A stretch of 64,000 bases of DNA from Lutraria lutraria (GCA_964023205.1 OZ026848.1:6190501-6254500), one strand, 5' to 3'. Numbered from the stretch's first letter, positions 1-10,744 are shown. A program made the numbers and translations. Notes: generated by a model from the letters alone, not told the origin.

Positions 1-460
1 CTTGTAGTCTAAGATCTTATAAGTTAACTAGCGGTTTAAATACTCCATCATCTAAACTTGTCGGATATCCTAAGTGGTTGTATGCCAAGGAGAGAAATTT
101 CAACTTCTTCAAACCCAGAAATGTAGTATTCTCTAGTTTCTTCAGCTCATTGTGAGATAAATCCAGGTATGTCAATTTCGTTAGGTTCAAGAAGCTCAGA
201 GTTTGGTTATTGATCCTTCCCAAAGAATTATTATTCAAAATCAGTTTCGTTGACCTTGGTGAAATGTTGATTGGTAGCACGCTGATGTTTGAAGCGCTGC
301 AGTCTGTTATAACACGGTTATTTGCCTGCACGTGACATCGACATATTTGTGGACATTCTACGGTGTTTGTCAATTCCTCATATACCGATTTAGATGAAGC
401 ACTATGCATCAAAATAATTGTCTGAAGCAAAAAACAGGACAGTATAATCCGACACGACAT
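1..460 (-). pseudogene. Toll-like receptor pseudogene, 5' part (runs off the window)
   Basis: The first 147 codons are open from the ATG at 458-460 down to an in-frame TAA at 17-19. The encoded piece has a signal peptide, an LRRNT cysteine cluster (CPQICRC) and the first three leucine-rich repeats. It aligns with the intact receptor at 12677-15373 with 13 differences in 147 residues. At the stop, the intact gene has CAA (Gln) and this copy has TAA, a single C-to-T change; the same frame continues as D-L-R-L-Q beyond the stop to the window edge. So this is a nonsense-disrupted paralogue rather than a short secreted LRR protein, although a truncated product cannot be excluded. The rest of the gene lies outside the window. 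A sequencing error at one base is the main alternative. Confidence 0.8.
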
Positions 461-480
461 TCTCGCTGTTAATTTTGAAG

Positions 481-585
481 ATTGTCTATATACGCGTTTA
501 AATCCAATTACTGAAAGTATTCATGGAAACTGAACTTGCACTGCAACATGAAACGAAAACTAGTTCAACAGGTCTGACAGCAACA
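481..585. repeat. ~105-bp insertion in the leader of the TLR pseudogene
   Basis: The leaders of the two TLR copies align directly upstream of the ATG (ending near 480 here, near 15390 in the intact copy) and again from about 586 (near 15393). The pseudogene copy has about 105 extra bases between these points. Part of this extra stretch (about 509-568, around 'GCAACATGAAACG' and 'AACTAGTT') resembles sequence near 46620-46700 and 62735-62800. It could be a dispersed repeat or a leader segment lost from the intact copy. Confidence 0.5.
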
Positions 586-785
586 AAACCTTATGTTCGT
601 GCTAGCTGACTGTGCACCTGTCCTAAAATGACCATTTTTGAAGGAACATATTATTTATAAACTGGTAAAGACAGCTAATACAATCGTTTACATGACGTCT
701 TTATTTGCTAACACAAGACTTCTTTGTCAAAATAGTTTCACATTTGTCATATTCAGAAGTTTAAAAAAAGATTCACGTCTACTAC
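586..785 (-). promoter_or_regulatory. Upstream flank of TLR pseudogene, paralogous to 15393-15630
   Basis: Shared blocks such as 'AAGACAGCTAATACAATCG' (near 668 and 15489) show that duplication extends well upstream of the coding region. The promoter is expected here, but no individual element could be assigned. Confidence 0.45.
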
Positions 786-799
786 AGTTAATTTATTAA

Positions 800-1085
800 T
801 TTCTAATTTATTTTCATCGGATGCCATTTTCAACATTATTTCAGCTATATCATGGTGGGCAGTATCCTAACCAGCTTCCCTGGACTTCATTTAGACCTTA
901 GCCAGCACTAACCACATTCTATCCGCAACCTATTGCCAAGCTACCCCACATAATTCAGAAGTGGAGGACAATTTCCTTAACATAGGATGTAATATCTTCA
1001 GTCAAATTTGTCACAGACAGTGTGAGCCTCGACAAGGGTTCGAACTCACAACCTCTTGATCAGTACAGCGGGCTCACTACAGTTT
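800..1085 (-). mobile_element. tRNA-derived SINE
   Basis: On the minus strand the head reads as a tRNA-like promoter with a B-box-like 'GAGTTCGAACCC' (near 1030-1045), followed by a body with 'CCTCCACTTCTGAAT' and 'CTGGTTAGGATACTG' blocks. Related bodies lie at 19080-19300, 26325-26530, 28905-29070, 56890-57120 and 61886-62130. The element is absent from the paralogous flank near 15640, so it inserted after the TLR duplication or was lost there. Confidence 0.6.
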
Positions 1086-1097
1086 ATAATTCATGTA

Positions 1098-1256
1098 CAG
1101 TCAAACCTGTTTTAGCAACCACCTCCGAATAAAGGCCATCCTGTGAATAGATGTCATTCTTTTGAAAACTGTCATTGGCCTCCGAATTTAACCACCTGTC
1201 AATAAAAGCTACAGTACGTCTTTCCCTAGGGTGGATTTAGTTTACATGTTTGTCTG
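1098..1256. mobile_element. TA-flanked MITE, CAGTCAAACCT family, copy 1
   Basis: Begins CAGTCAAACCTG after a TA and ends in the inverse ATGTTTGTCTG. Internal 'GAATAAAGGCCATCCTGTGAATA' type text recurs in four other copies (10745, 15655, 16145, 27101). TA target and about 160 bp suggest a mariner-like nonautonomous element. It sits at the same relative place as the 15655 copy, so that insertion predates the segmental duplication. Confidence 0.65.
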
Positions 1257-1620
1257 TTTTTTACGGATTTGGTGATTTTACGAAATGCGGTTTGAATTAG
1301 ATCGAGTTGATGTGCTACAATCTTTGTAGTAATTGTAAATGTAGTTTATGACGGGACAACTCGACAAGTTACCACTTCAATAGAGCACTATAACAAACAC
1401 ATGATTATGTTGGCCTGATGTCGGATGTATTCATTTTCCGGACAACTCATCCTGCTTTAACTTCCTCTATCATGGGTTATACCGTACAGTTTTACTTTAA
1501 CAAAACCAGAAATGAAATTAATGTAGGTTTATATACACCAATAAAATTAATCAAACATGGCAAAAAGATTTCCTCGTTTTTGTCAAATATGAGGCAATAT
1601 GATATTATAATTCATGACAT
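1257..1620. repeat. Distal part of the TLR segmental duplication
   Basis: Aligns to about 15815-16110 (for example 'CCTGATGTCGGATGTATT' in both). No coding potential of its own; it marks how far the duplication reaches. Confidence 0.6.
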
Positions 1621-1935
1621 ATAGTCCAGTCATCATAAATTTTTTGGGGAATTAATTAGTACATAAGCCATTTTTGGTATGTTGGTTCTGTTTGTGGTGA
1701 ATAACACCCAGAAAAAAGTCCCCAAGAATCCCAAGGTGCAAAAGCGATATTTTGGGGCTAAAAGTTGAAAAAAATAAATCAAACTGGAAATTTCAGGAAT
1801 CGATGTATAACTCAAAAACTATTTGGCCAAATGAGTTTTAATTTTCCAAGATGATGTGTATTGATAAAAGACATCATTTTGATTTAGTTTTACTCTCGAG
1901 TCGCATCCAAAATGGCCGCCATAATCCAAAATGGC
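1621..1935 (-). repeat. Dispersed repeat, inverted relative to 9925-10250
   Basis: The reverse complement matches 9925-10250, with shared text such as 'ATTCTTGGGGACTTTTTTCT' and 'CCAAAAATGGCTTATGTAC'. Short frames in both copies translate to similar peptides only because the DNA is repeated; neither looks like a gene. Confidence 0.65.
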
Positions 1936-2590
1936 CGCCAAAATGTTGTTTTTACTGTTTAAATCCACATTTGACTGATTGTCTCTTATATCAGTCATTC
2001 TAATTTCAAATGTAAAAAGAATAAAGATTACTTTCATCTTATTTATGATGAATTTATTAAAAAAAAAAAAAATAGCAAAACTTATAAAAGCACACAATGT
2101 AATTTTGGGCATGAACTGTATAAAAACTCGAATATGACATTCTAGAGCACTATATTTGTTCAAGTTCAGAATTATGCCCAAGACACTTTTAACTTTTGAT
2201 ATTGATGAATATTAACAACTTTTGTATTTTAATAAACTAGATTATTCATTGCATAAATCCAATAAGGCCGCTCCAATCCAAAATGGCCGCCAAATTGTTT
2301 TACTGTTTAATTCCAAATTTGACTAGAAAAGAAATTACTTTTATATTATTTGTGATGAATTTCTTTTCAAAGTCAATATTGAATTTATAAAGCTCACAAT
2401 GTAATTTTGGGCATAAACTGTGTAAAACACAAAAATGACATTCTAGAACCACTATAATTATTCAACTTTAGAATTATGCCTAAGACATTTTTAACATTTG
2501 ATATTGATAAATACTGAGAACTTTTGTATTTTAATGTTGATTATGCATGATATAAATCCAATATGGCTGCTAAACTTATAGAGTCGATAG
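1926..2590. repeat. Two tandem units of ~350 bp with AAAATGGCCGCC
   Basis: Unit 1 starts at 1926 and unit 2 at 2278 (offset 352). Both carry 'CCAAAATGGCCGCCAAA' followed by 'TTTTACTGTTTAA', 'CACAATGTAATTTTGGGCAT' and 'GACATTCTAGA'. The units are diverged by substitutions and small gaps, so the duplication is not recent. Confidence 0.7.
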
Positions 2591-2639
2591 GTCATACAAC
2601 AAAAATACACAATTAATCAGACAATAATAAAAGATGCCA

Positions 2640-3156
2640 ATGCAAAGATCAATGACTTGCCTCTGTCACTTTCACATTCTATTGCCGACATATTTGCTGA
2701 TGATACCACCTTATCAACTCACAGCAAGTCTTTAGATCATGTAATATTTTCACTTACCAGAGATTTATTGCATGCTGATCAGTGGTGTAAACTTAATCAA
2801 ATGTCTATTAATTCTAAAAAATCCAAGGTTTTATTTATAACAAGTAAACGAAATAAACATCAAATTGTTGAATCCAATATCAACATTCCTTTTCAAGGTA
2901 ATTCAATTGAAGCTACTTCATCAGCAAAGCTATTAGGTATCACAATTAACGATAGCCTATCATGGGCAGACCATATCAATAATGTGATAAAGAAATGTAA
3001 TTCCTATTTGTACCTCTTATCTAGAATTAAAAACTTTCTTTCGATTGAAACTAGAAAACGTTTTTATAATGCATACATTCTTCCCCATTTTGACTTTTGC
3101 TGTATTATATGGGGAAATTGTACTAGCAGTCTTGAAGATAAACTTATAAAATTCCA
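2640..3156 (+). pseudogene. Non-LTR retrotransposon reverse transcriptase, 5' half of split ORF
   Basis: The frame reads I-N-D-L-P-L then FADDTTL, the A-D-D catalytic box of reverse transcriptase (palm domain), followed by the L-N-x-x-K-S-K and KLLGI motifs typical of the thumb-proximal region of CR1/L2/Jockey-group elements. Sequence before about 2640 does not continue the fingers domain, so the element is 5'-truncated. The frame stays open to K-F at 3149-3154 and then enters an insertion at 3157; it resumes in the same reading frame at 6408. The gene cannot make a functional polymerase. Confidence 0.8.
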
Positions 3157-5310
3157 CATGTCCAACTTTTGCGGACATGGCCTTATCGTGTATCTGATCA
3201 ATTTTCAAGGGAAACAACTACAATTCAGGGGTTTACATACAGTCTACCTATTGTTACCCTCATTGCTTGCGTTATTCTAGTTTTATTAGGGGTCATAAAG
3301 AAATAACGTCAGTCACGCGTAACAGATAAAATCTGTTATCTCAATTGATCCAAAAATCGATATTTCGATCACTGTATTACTTTTCGATCTCTGATAAGAT
3401 TTGAGCATGTCCCAACTATTATGTACGTTTTACTTGATTAAAATGGACAGAAACGTATAATATGGACATTAATTTGTTTCATCAGTAAAATTAATTTTGC
3501 AAATACGAATATCATGAAAAGACAAAATTCAAGAATCCAAGTAATAATTTTGTTATTGTATACTCAGTCAAATAGCAATTTGATTCTATTCTTCATATAA
3601 TCACATTAGCTTACAATACATTTATTTGCACTACTTAAATCAACATTAAACTATCATGATTGCAATTAGGCGTGAAAAAATGTTGTTCTTTTCTTATTAA
3701 AAGTGGGGTAGGTATAGGTATATGGACTTTATGACAGAACAATCAACAAGTACGTGTTATTTGACTATTTGCGCATATGCGGGATATTGTACGATTTTCG
3801 GATAGACATTGGTTCAAGTTAATTGTCATACAAGGACAGAGTGATGTGAACTAAAATATCCTTAAACCATATATCATTTAATATATTTAAACATTGCTTT
3901 GCATGAACACTTTGAGTGCAAACATATTCAGCCACTGTTTTGCTGTATTAATGTTTGATGTGAACATGAAATCCAAGGACAACTGTATAATCTTAAATCT
4001 TTATTACCTTGTTTACATCTTGTTGTCACATGCATGCAAGTACTTCCATGTGACTTTAGTATATCATTAATTATAATTTATTTATTATTTTGTGCAGTGT
4101 GTTGAATAGAGTATAATACAGGTATAAGTTATTTTAAAACTACCAGTAAACATGTACATGTAATTGTATCCTTGACAATATGAATTCAGTGAGGTAAATG
4201 ATATCAATAAACTTTATAAAATGCATTTGTATGAATTTGAAATAAATGCTGCGTAACTGAAATATGTTTTTGTTATTAACCATTAATGTTCAGTTATGGA
4301 TGAAATATTCTACAGCTATACTGAGCCTCTGTTGTTATAAAATCTCCTAACTGTTAGTAATGATATGACAAGCAGAAATATATCAGACAGTAAACAAAAT
4401 ACATATTTCTTAGTAAGAATTAATTAAAAACATGAGTGATCAATGATACTTGAGTTCTGACGCCCTAATGTTACGTATTTTTGATACTCCTGTTGCTGGA
4501 ACTTTACCGAATTACTGCATACTTCATAAAATAATAAAAATTACATAATATCAAACATATTAATTTGAATTGATATATCAGTGACACTGTTTGTAAGGAA
4601 CCTGCTTGTATTCTGCAAACATGACCAACAATTATATTTGTGTCACCTGTGGCTGAAAAAAATACCAAACGTATCCGTAAAATTGAGAAAGTGTATAACA
4701 GGTTAAACTAATCGCCAGTTGTAAGTTATGACCTATGGGAATTCCATGGAAACCCCCTGACAACGGTTAATTTTAAAAACTTAAGATTTCTTTTCAAACT
4801 AAGAATAATTCCGTCCGAGTTTACGCTTAGAATAAATCTAAGATGAAGACTAAGAAATTTCTTATGTCTTAGTCAAAAATTTAAGATAAAGAAAATTCTC
4901 AACTCGGAAAACTTAGAACGTTTGTGAATACGGTCCCAGGGTGTACAACAGTACATTCAATTTCTGCAATTTTTATGGCAATTTCTATCCGTCTTAATTA
5001 TATGAAAATAAAATGATATCTATAACTCGGTGCCCAATTGTTTATGAGTCAATGTGAGATGCATGCGTATAAAAAATAAAATGAACAGGTAAAGTTAGCT
5101 ACCATATAAAAGGATCTCAAAAATATGATTTCATTATCCACCCTTTGTATACACATCATTGAAAAAATAAATGTACAAAGTAGGTAATCTATATTATTTC
5201 ATGACATGTTTTATAAGTGACATGTGGACGTATGCCAAAATGATATATTTAGATTATAAAAAATGAATTAATAAAAAAGTTCATTTAATGAAATATCATC
5301 GTCTATTTAA

Positions 5311-5609
5311 AGGCCCATTAGAACAATAGATGAAATAATAATAAAATATAAGAAATACATATTACTTGCTTTAAAACAATATATACATAATCCCTTTCTT
5401 TAGCCACATTTCATAAAATAGATGTCAGATGCTTTTTCTTATTCTTTTGCAACATGATTAAAAAACACTGTGCCGTATTTCTATATGTACTTTGTGATTA
5501 AAAAAGAAAAAAATCCGAATGTTTATATTGCAAGTAAAAGTCAGTTTCATATCAATGTAGGTAAAATAAGACCTACTTCAATTTTAACATCCAAAAAGCT
5601 AATGGGGCT
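5311..5609. mobile_element. TTAA-target MITE (AGGCCCATTAG family), copy 1
   Basis: AGGCCCATTAG at the left and CTAATGGGGCT at the right are inverted termini, flanked on both sides by TTAA. A second copy is at 40324-40641. TTAA targets are used by piggyBac and Kolobok elements. It is nested in the 3.25-kb insertion. Confidence 0.7.
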
Positions 5610-5984
5610 TTAACAATAGTGAAATTCATTCTTTTAATTTTGTTATTTTTTTATAATACTGTATCAACAAATTGGATTTTAAATATCGATTTTGCTTTTT
5701 ATACGGAAGTAAAGTCAAATATTTCACAGATTCTTATATTTTCATCCATGTTGTAATATGTTTTAGTCTTCTACCTCAATCATCCTAAAATTTGATTCAA
5801 CGCGTTCAATTTTATTACCCTGTATAATACATCGTGCTGTGACTGTATATACATGGATACCTAATCAGCAGATATGATCATCGCCAAATGCACGTTGTTT
5901 CCGTAAACGTACGTACAAATCCGAGATTTGCCGAACGATTGACGAATAGAACTTAAAAAATCTAAGGGGTAGCTTTAAAAATCA

Positions 5985-6380
5985 TCAAAAGGGTCGAAGA
6001 AGATATTATTTTATTGTTTTAATATTTTACATGGTGAAAGAAATTAATTTTTCAAAACGAATGCAACGAGTACAAATTTGATCACATTTCCCCCAAAAAA
6101 GTTATGATGTTGAAAACATCAAATTTTCATTGAAAAATCTACCAGTTTCACGCTTTTACATTGAATATAGAAGGAATCGATAGGTGTCTTTTTCAAACGC
6201 AAAAGGGTCGAAGAAAGCATTAATTTAAAATAATAGAAAATACATCATTAGAAAGATAAAATATTAATTAAACTTTTGTGATGAGTACAAATTTCGTAAT
6301 TTAAGTAGAACAAAAGTTATGACGATTATAGTGAAAATCCCCTTCTTCGTTTAATGTAAAATTATTATCGATTTTCCAAA
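5985..6380. repeat. Two diverged tandem units of ~210 bp
   Basis: 'AAAAGGGTCGAAGAA' recurs near 5987 and 6200, each followed by similar text ('GAGTACAAATTT', 'AAAAGTTATGA'). It lies near the right end of the 3.25-kb insertion and may be its subterminal repeat. Confidence 0.5.
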
Positions 6381-6407
6381 TCAGCATGTCCGCGAAAGTT
6401 GGGTATG

Positions 6408-6816
6408 GAAAAGAGCGGCTAGAGTAATTCTTGATAGCGATTATTCTACTCCTTCAACTGCTCTATTTTCAAAACTTAAATGGATGACATTTCATGAGCG
6501 TGTTATTTATCAGAAAGCTATCCAAATGTACAAGACTCTCAGAGGAGATGCACCAGATTATCTTCAGAATGCATTTACATTTACTACAGATATTCATTCA
6601 CGACTGTTACGTTCTTCTTCTACATACCAATTGTACAGTCCAAAACCCAACACCGAGTTATTTCGCCATACTTTTGTTTTCTCTGGCACCTCAATATGGA
6701 ATTCTATCCCTCTTTACATCAAAAACTCTACTTCTATTCAACATTTTAAAACTTTATATCTACGCTGGGTGAAGCCATCATACTTTGAAACATCCCATGC
6801 TATTGCTACAACCTAA
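6408..6816 (+). pseudogene. Non-LTR retrotransposon reverse transcriptase, C-terminal half
   Basis: The frame resumes with K-R-A-A-R-V-I-L-D, then W-M-T-F-H-E-R and K-A-I-Q-M-Y-K, ending with the R-H-T-F-x-F-S-G-x-x-x-W-N motif and a stop at 6814-6816. This is the C-terminal region usual for CR1/L2-group ORF2 proteins. It is the continuation of 2640-3156 and is cut off from it by the 3.25-kb insertion. Confidence 0.75.
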
Positions 6817-7080
6817 TGACTGGCTAGCAAACTTCATGCAAACATTACTATTGCAGGTATAAAAATCTATATATCCGTCTGCAAAATTATTCCTTTGTGT
6901 ATTATGTTTTTAAAATGCCATTGCTTTAAGTATATTGATTATGTCGTTCATTTTCTTGGCATAGTTATTTTTCTAGTTCATTGTTCATTGTTGAGGATCT
7001 TATGGAAGATTGATTGTTTAGTATATTGTCAAATAAGTTTCCTCGTAAAATAAAGTCTTTATTATTATTATTATTATTAT
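6817..7080 (+). other. 3' UTR and (TTA)n tail of the split retrotransposon
   Basis: The non-coding 3' end finishes with AATAAAG and a (TTA)n run at about 7059-7080, the microsatellite type of tail seen in CR1/L2/RTE elements. The intact-looking element at 42929-46201 also ends in (TAA)n. Confidence 0.65.
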
Positions 7081-7129
7081 CTACATCCTGCAATAGGTTC
7101 CTAAGTCTCTTCACTTTAATCTTTTCTGA

Positions 7130-7330
7130 ATAATTCTCAGATGAAGACATTTTTTCGAATGCAGTAGCTAGTGCCTCTTCTTGAGGGTAGGTAGTCTGTA
7201 TCATTGTTGTCAACAGACAAATGCTTAATTGGAGATAAGCCTTCTCCATTGACTTTGTGGACCATACCTACGTTTTTCTAATCGAGGTTATATTATTCAG
7301 TTTTGAGACAAAGTCTCCCAATTATTTTAG
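7130..7330 (-). pseudogene. Jockey-like retrotransposon relic (pre-RT linker)
   Basis: Minus-strand translation in shifting frames gives V-H-K-V-N-G...S-P-I-K-H-L-S-V-D-N-N followed by E-A-L-A-T-A-F-E-K-M-S-S-S-E-N-Y-S, which resembles the linker between endonuclease and reverse transcriptase in Jockey-like elements. It is frameshifted and short. Recognition is by family resemblance only. Confidence 0.4.
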
Positions 7331-7800
7331 TGATTTTCGAGCTTTTGATCTTGATATACAAAAGGAGTTAATTAAGATTTTCATCAGTTAGTCTCAGATT
7401 GAATTTCCTTAGGGCTTCCTTGGGGGTTTAGGTAGCCCATATACAGTCATCATTATACCATACATTTGTAGTTTGTCATGGCTTCTAGAGTTTGTGGAGG
7501 TCAGAGAGATTGAGCCTTCAGCTGTCTCCATGGGCAGTGAAATAACAATGTTAGACACATCCTCACTATTGTCTAACTTTTCATGAGTAATTCTCAAAGA
7601 AGTTTTTTTCAAATTCGCTATTGCTAGCTTCCGCAGTTTGGATTGGTCTTAGACAGACGGACATGCTGATGAAATAAGCTGGGAAAGTGGTCACTTCCAC
7701 AAGTGTCATCTCCAACTTTTCATGTAAAAGTATCTTAGCAACGTTAATTTAGGCTACACAGAAATAGATTTGTTCAGGCACACAATACCTGGGATGAGAG
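7331..7800. other. No gene recognised
   Basis: A 67-codon minus-strand frame (7409-7612) is present but matches nothing I know; the stretch separates two Jockey-like relics of opposite strand and may be retroelement debris. Confidence 0.4.
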
Positions 7801-8890
7801 AAACAACTTAATATCTCTTCCAAAACCAAGAGAAGTACAATTAAATCCTCTGGTCCAGACAAAGTTCATTATCAATTAATTTCTTAAACGCCCATTCATA
7901 CTCTTTCTCTTTTACTTGATACGTTTAATAATGTATGGAAATCAGATGAACTCCCTTCTTCTTAGCATTGCTAATTCCTATTCCTAAGCTGGGCTTTCTA
8001 TTGATCATCACGCAATACTCAAGATGCCACCTTCCACTTTTTTATTGTGGCTTTCTTCCGTGTCCAAGTGGGAAACTCTCTTTCAGATCCACACAAACAA
8101 TAAATGGGTGTGCCACAGGGCTGTATCCTGTGGGTCACCCTATTTAGTATCAAAATTAATAATGAAGTTGAAGTTTTAAATCCAGGAGTAGACTGCTCCC
8201 TTTATGTAGATGGTTTTACTTGAATCCTTTGATGTTTTGAGTCCAAAAACAAAAGCCTCGTTAAAAGACGGCTCCATCAATGATATACTTGATATGAAAC
8301 TATGTCGGATCAAAATGGTTTCACAGTTTCAATACATTTGTAAATGCATCCGGAACTATGTCTTATTATATGGACAACACACAAATTCAGGTTGTACCAG
8401 ACTTTAATTATCTATAGGGGTTATATTTGACTCCATATATTCACTTACATTTATATTAGTCATATTAAATCATTCAAAAAAGTAATTGCTAGAAGACTCA
8501 GTACCTCCTGAAAGTTGTCACTGACTGAGAATCTAACAGAAAAGTACTAATACGTTTATATCGGTCTCTTATCCATTCAGAACTGGACTACGGATCCATT
8601 GTATATGAATCAGCCTGTAAATCATATCTAATAGCCCTTGAATCACTACATATTCATGGTTAAAGACCTGTCCCGGGAGCCTCTATGTTGAGGCAAATGA
8701 AATACTAGTAATAAGTATCCCCTTTTTAACAACAAAAACTTGCCGCTCATTATACATTTGTATTTTAAAACTAAAATTATATTTCTTTAACAATACATAC
8801 CAAGTTGTTAATTACACTTTATCAAAATATATCTTTGAATGTAATTCCACCACTTGGCACCTTCCAAACCAAATACCAAGAACGAAAAAA
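7800..8890 (+). pseudogene. Jockey-like reverse transcriptase relic
   Basis: Fragments in all three frames follow the order of a Jockey-type RT: S-S-G-P-D-K (near 7850), M-G-V-P-Q-G-C-I-L (near 8104), C-S-L-Y-V-D-G where Y-x-D-D is expected (near 8190), N-Y-L-G-V-I-F-D-S (near 8408), L-D-Y-G-S-I-V-Y-E (near 8584) and N-V-I-P-P-L-G near 8850. Many stops and frameshifts, and the second catalytic Asp of the palm motif is lost, so it is long dead. Confidence 0.6.
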
Positions 8891-9924
8891 ACATGCATCA
8901 ACCCATGTAATCTGATGTTATATAATCTGTATCACTATAATATAATACAATGTAAATGAGATTAGTCTCACACACTCTTATTTTTTTGTCACTACATATC
9001 AATTGCAACTATTTCATTTTACATTTTTAGTTGCGCTTCAGTTCTTATTAACATGACTACTCGTATATCCTTTTACCAATCTGATAACATACTTCTTGAC
9101 GTCCTCTTATTTAATTTCGCTTTACATGCCTTATGTTGTCGATGCGCCGTAAAACAACATTAAGCATTGCATTTCCAACAGTGAAAATTAATATAAGGAT
9201 TCATTGTAATAAAAAGTAATCACATAAAAATCACCGCCACTAACATATTCATTGTACATAATAACTACTAACCTCCACAAAAAATGCGTCTGAAACAAAA
9301 GAAGTTCTTGCTATCTAGAACTACTTCTTGATTACTAATGTACCAAATCTATGTTTTTGGAAGGTGATACTTTCCTACATCATCATATTCAAAATAGTTA
9401 CCCTCGGCCCAATAACAGGACAGAAAATAGTACCACTTGTTGTATACATTGCAGAGTGAGACTTTTGATATAAGCTGAAGTTATTACTGCAGAAATATTA
9501 TGTTATGGCAACTTAAACTGTAAAACTTATAAGTACAATGTATAATAATTAAGTATTCAAACGCACAACAGTTTTATTTATAAACTGTTGAGGTAACAAG
9601 ATTTATTATTATTGAAAATAGTTTCATTCACTATTTAAAGTAGTGCTCGAACATATGGTGGTGATTTACGCCACGTCGTACGAGTGTCCGCGTTTTCGCC
9701 ACGAAAATGCTAAAATACGACAAAGTTGACTTTCCGTCAGTACTTCCAGTACTTTGATTAATCTTTATAATGTAAATTACTAAAATATATCGATTAAATA
9801 CCTTTCAATGCTAAAATACTGGAAAAAGCTACTAACTTGACAGTTTTTTATTGCACAAAAAAATGTTTCAAACATAGTATACGACCATTCAAAAATTAAT
9901 CTTAAACCGAATGAAGTTTGGGCG
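8891..9924. other. AT-rich stretch, nothing recognised
   Basis: No ORF of note, no clear terminal inverted repeats and no RNA gene seen. Confidence 0.5.
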
Positions 9925-10250
9925 GCCATATAGGATTATGGCGGCCATCTTGGATTCTAAGCCGATATAAAAACATTCAAAAAGATGCTGTTGATAAATT
10001 TTTACCAGTGTAGAAAATTTAAAATGTCAGGAATGAACTGTTTTTGAGTTACACAAGGATTCCAGAAATTCGCAGTTTTATTCATTTTTTTCCATCTTTT
10101 AGCCCAAAAATCTCGCTTTTGCACCATAGGATTCTTGGGGACTTTTTTCTGGTCATTCTCTATCACATAGAGAACCAATATACCAAAAATGGCTTATGTA
10201 CTAATTTATTCCCCAAAAGGCCAATTTTGAACTTTAGATGACTGGTCTAA
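9925..10250 (+). repeat. Dispersed repeat, second copy of 1621-1935
   Basis: Contains 'TTGGGCGGCCATA' and 'ATGGCGGCCATCTTGG', then 'TGAGTTACAC', 'ATTCTTGGGGACTTTTTTCT' and 'CCAAAAATGGCTTATGTAC', matching the reverse complement of the copy near the left edge. Confidence 0.65.
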
Positions 10251-10539
10251 TATATTTGCGTTGAAATTGTTCAGTAAATTTGGGTATTAAAAAAAAGCTT
10301 AGGTTTTTCATCCTAAGAAGGGAGACAACTATATATAATGTTTTTGTTATCACTGGTTCCCACCGACTGTCAGTACAGAAAAAACACTCAAAATCAGATG
10401 AAGTAAGTCGATTGGTGGAACACCCGAAATTCATAATATCAGAATCTCAGGTCACGTGACACTTACATAGTGTAAGCTTGATTACTTGACACTTTTTAGA
10501 ACAGTAGGTACTCTTATTGCGTTCGGTTTGAAATATTGG

Positions 10540-10690
10540 TTCCTCGGCTTTTCGTGTCACATTTATTAGAGGCAGGGAAACAAAAATAAGCTGTTAACCA
10601 ATCATCGTGCTCTTTACATAAATGCGTACGGCCTGACCACTAGTTCCTCAGCTTTCATATCGCATTAATCAGCGGCAGGGAAACAAAATA
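10540..10690. repeat. Direct repeat of ~48 bp, two copies 103 bp apart
   Basis: 'GTTCCTC(G/A)GCTTT' ... 'GGCAGGGAAACAAAA' occurs at about 10540-10588 and again at 10643-10690. Confidence 0.6.
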
Positions 10691-10744
10691 ACAGAAAACA
10701 ACACTTAGGTTTGGAGCCGTAGCTCCAAGCCAATAACACAATTA

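Larger units (their letters stand above)
3157..6407. mobile_element. 3251-bp inverted-repeat insertion inside the reverse transcriptase ORF
   Basis: The left end is CATGTCCAACTTTTGCGG and the right end, reverse-complemented, is CATACCCAACTTTCGCGG; the 23-bp termini differ at three positions. Removing 3157-6407 joins K-F-[CA+G] to K-R-A-A-R-V-I-L in frame, giving the K-F-Q-K-R-A-A-R motif usual for this family, which supports these boundaries. No target duplication is visible at them. The interior is AT-rich with no long ORF, so this is a nonautonomous DNA element or a deleted derivative. The superfamily is not identified. Confidence 0.65.

Noticed and set aside
1..460. Reading the left TLR piece as a deliberate short secreted LRR protein
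   Set aside because: The frame continues past the stop with the same sequence as the intact paralogue, so a nonsense mutation is simpler.
481..585. The leader insertion as a retained GT-AG intron
   Set aside because: Joining at GT-AG positions does not reproduce the leader of the intact copy; a simple insertion or deletion fits better.
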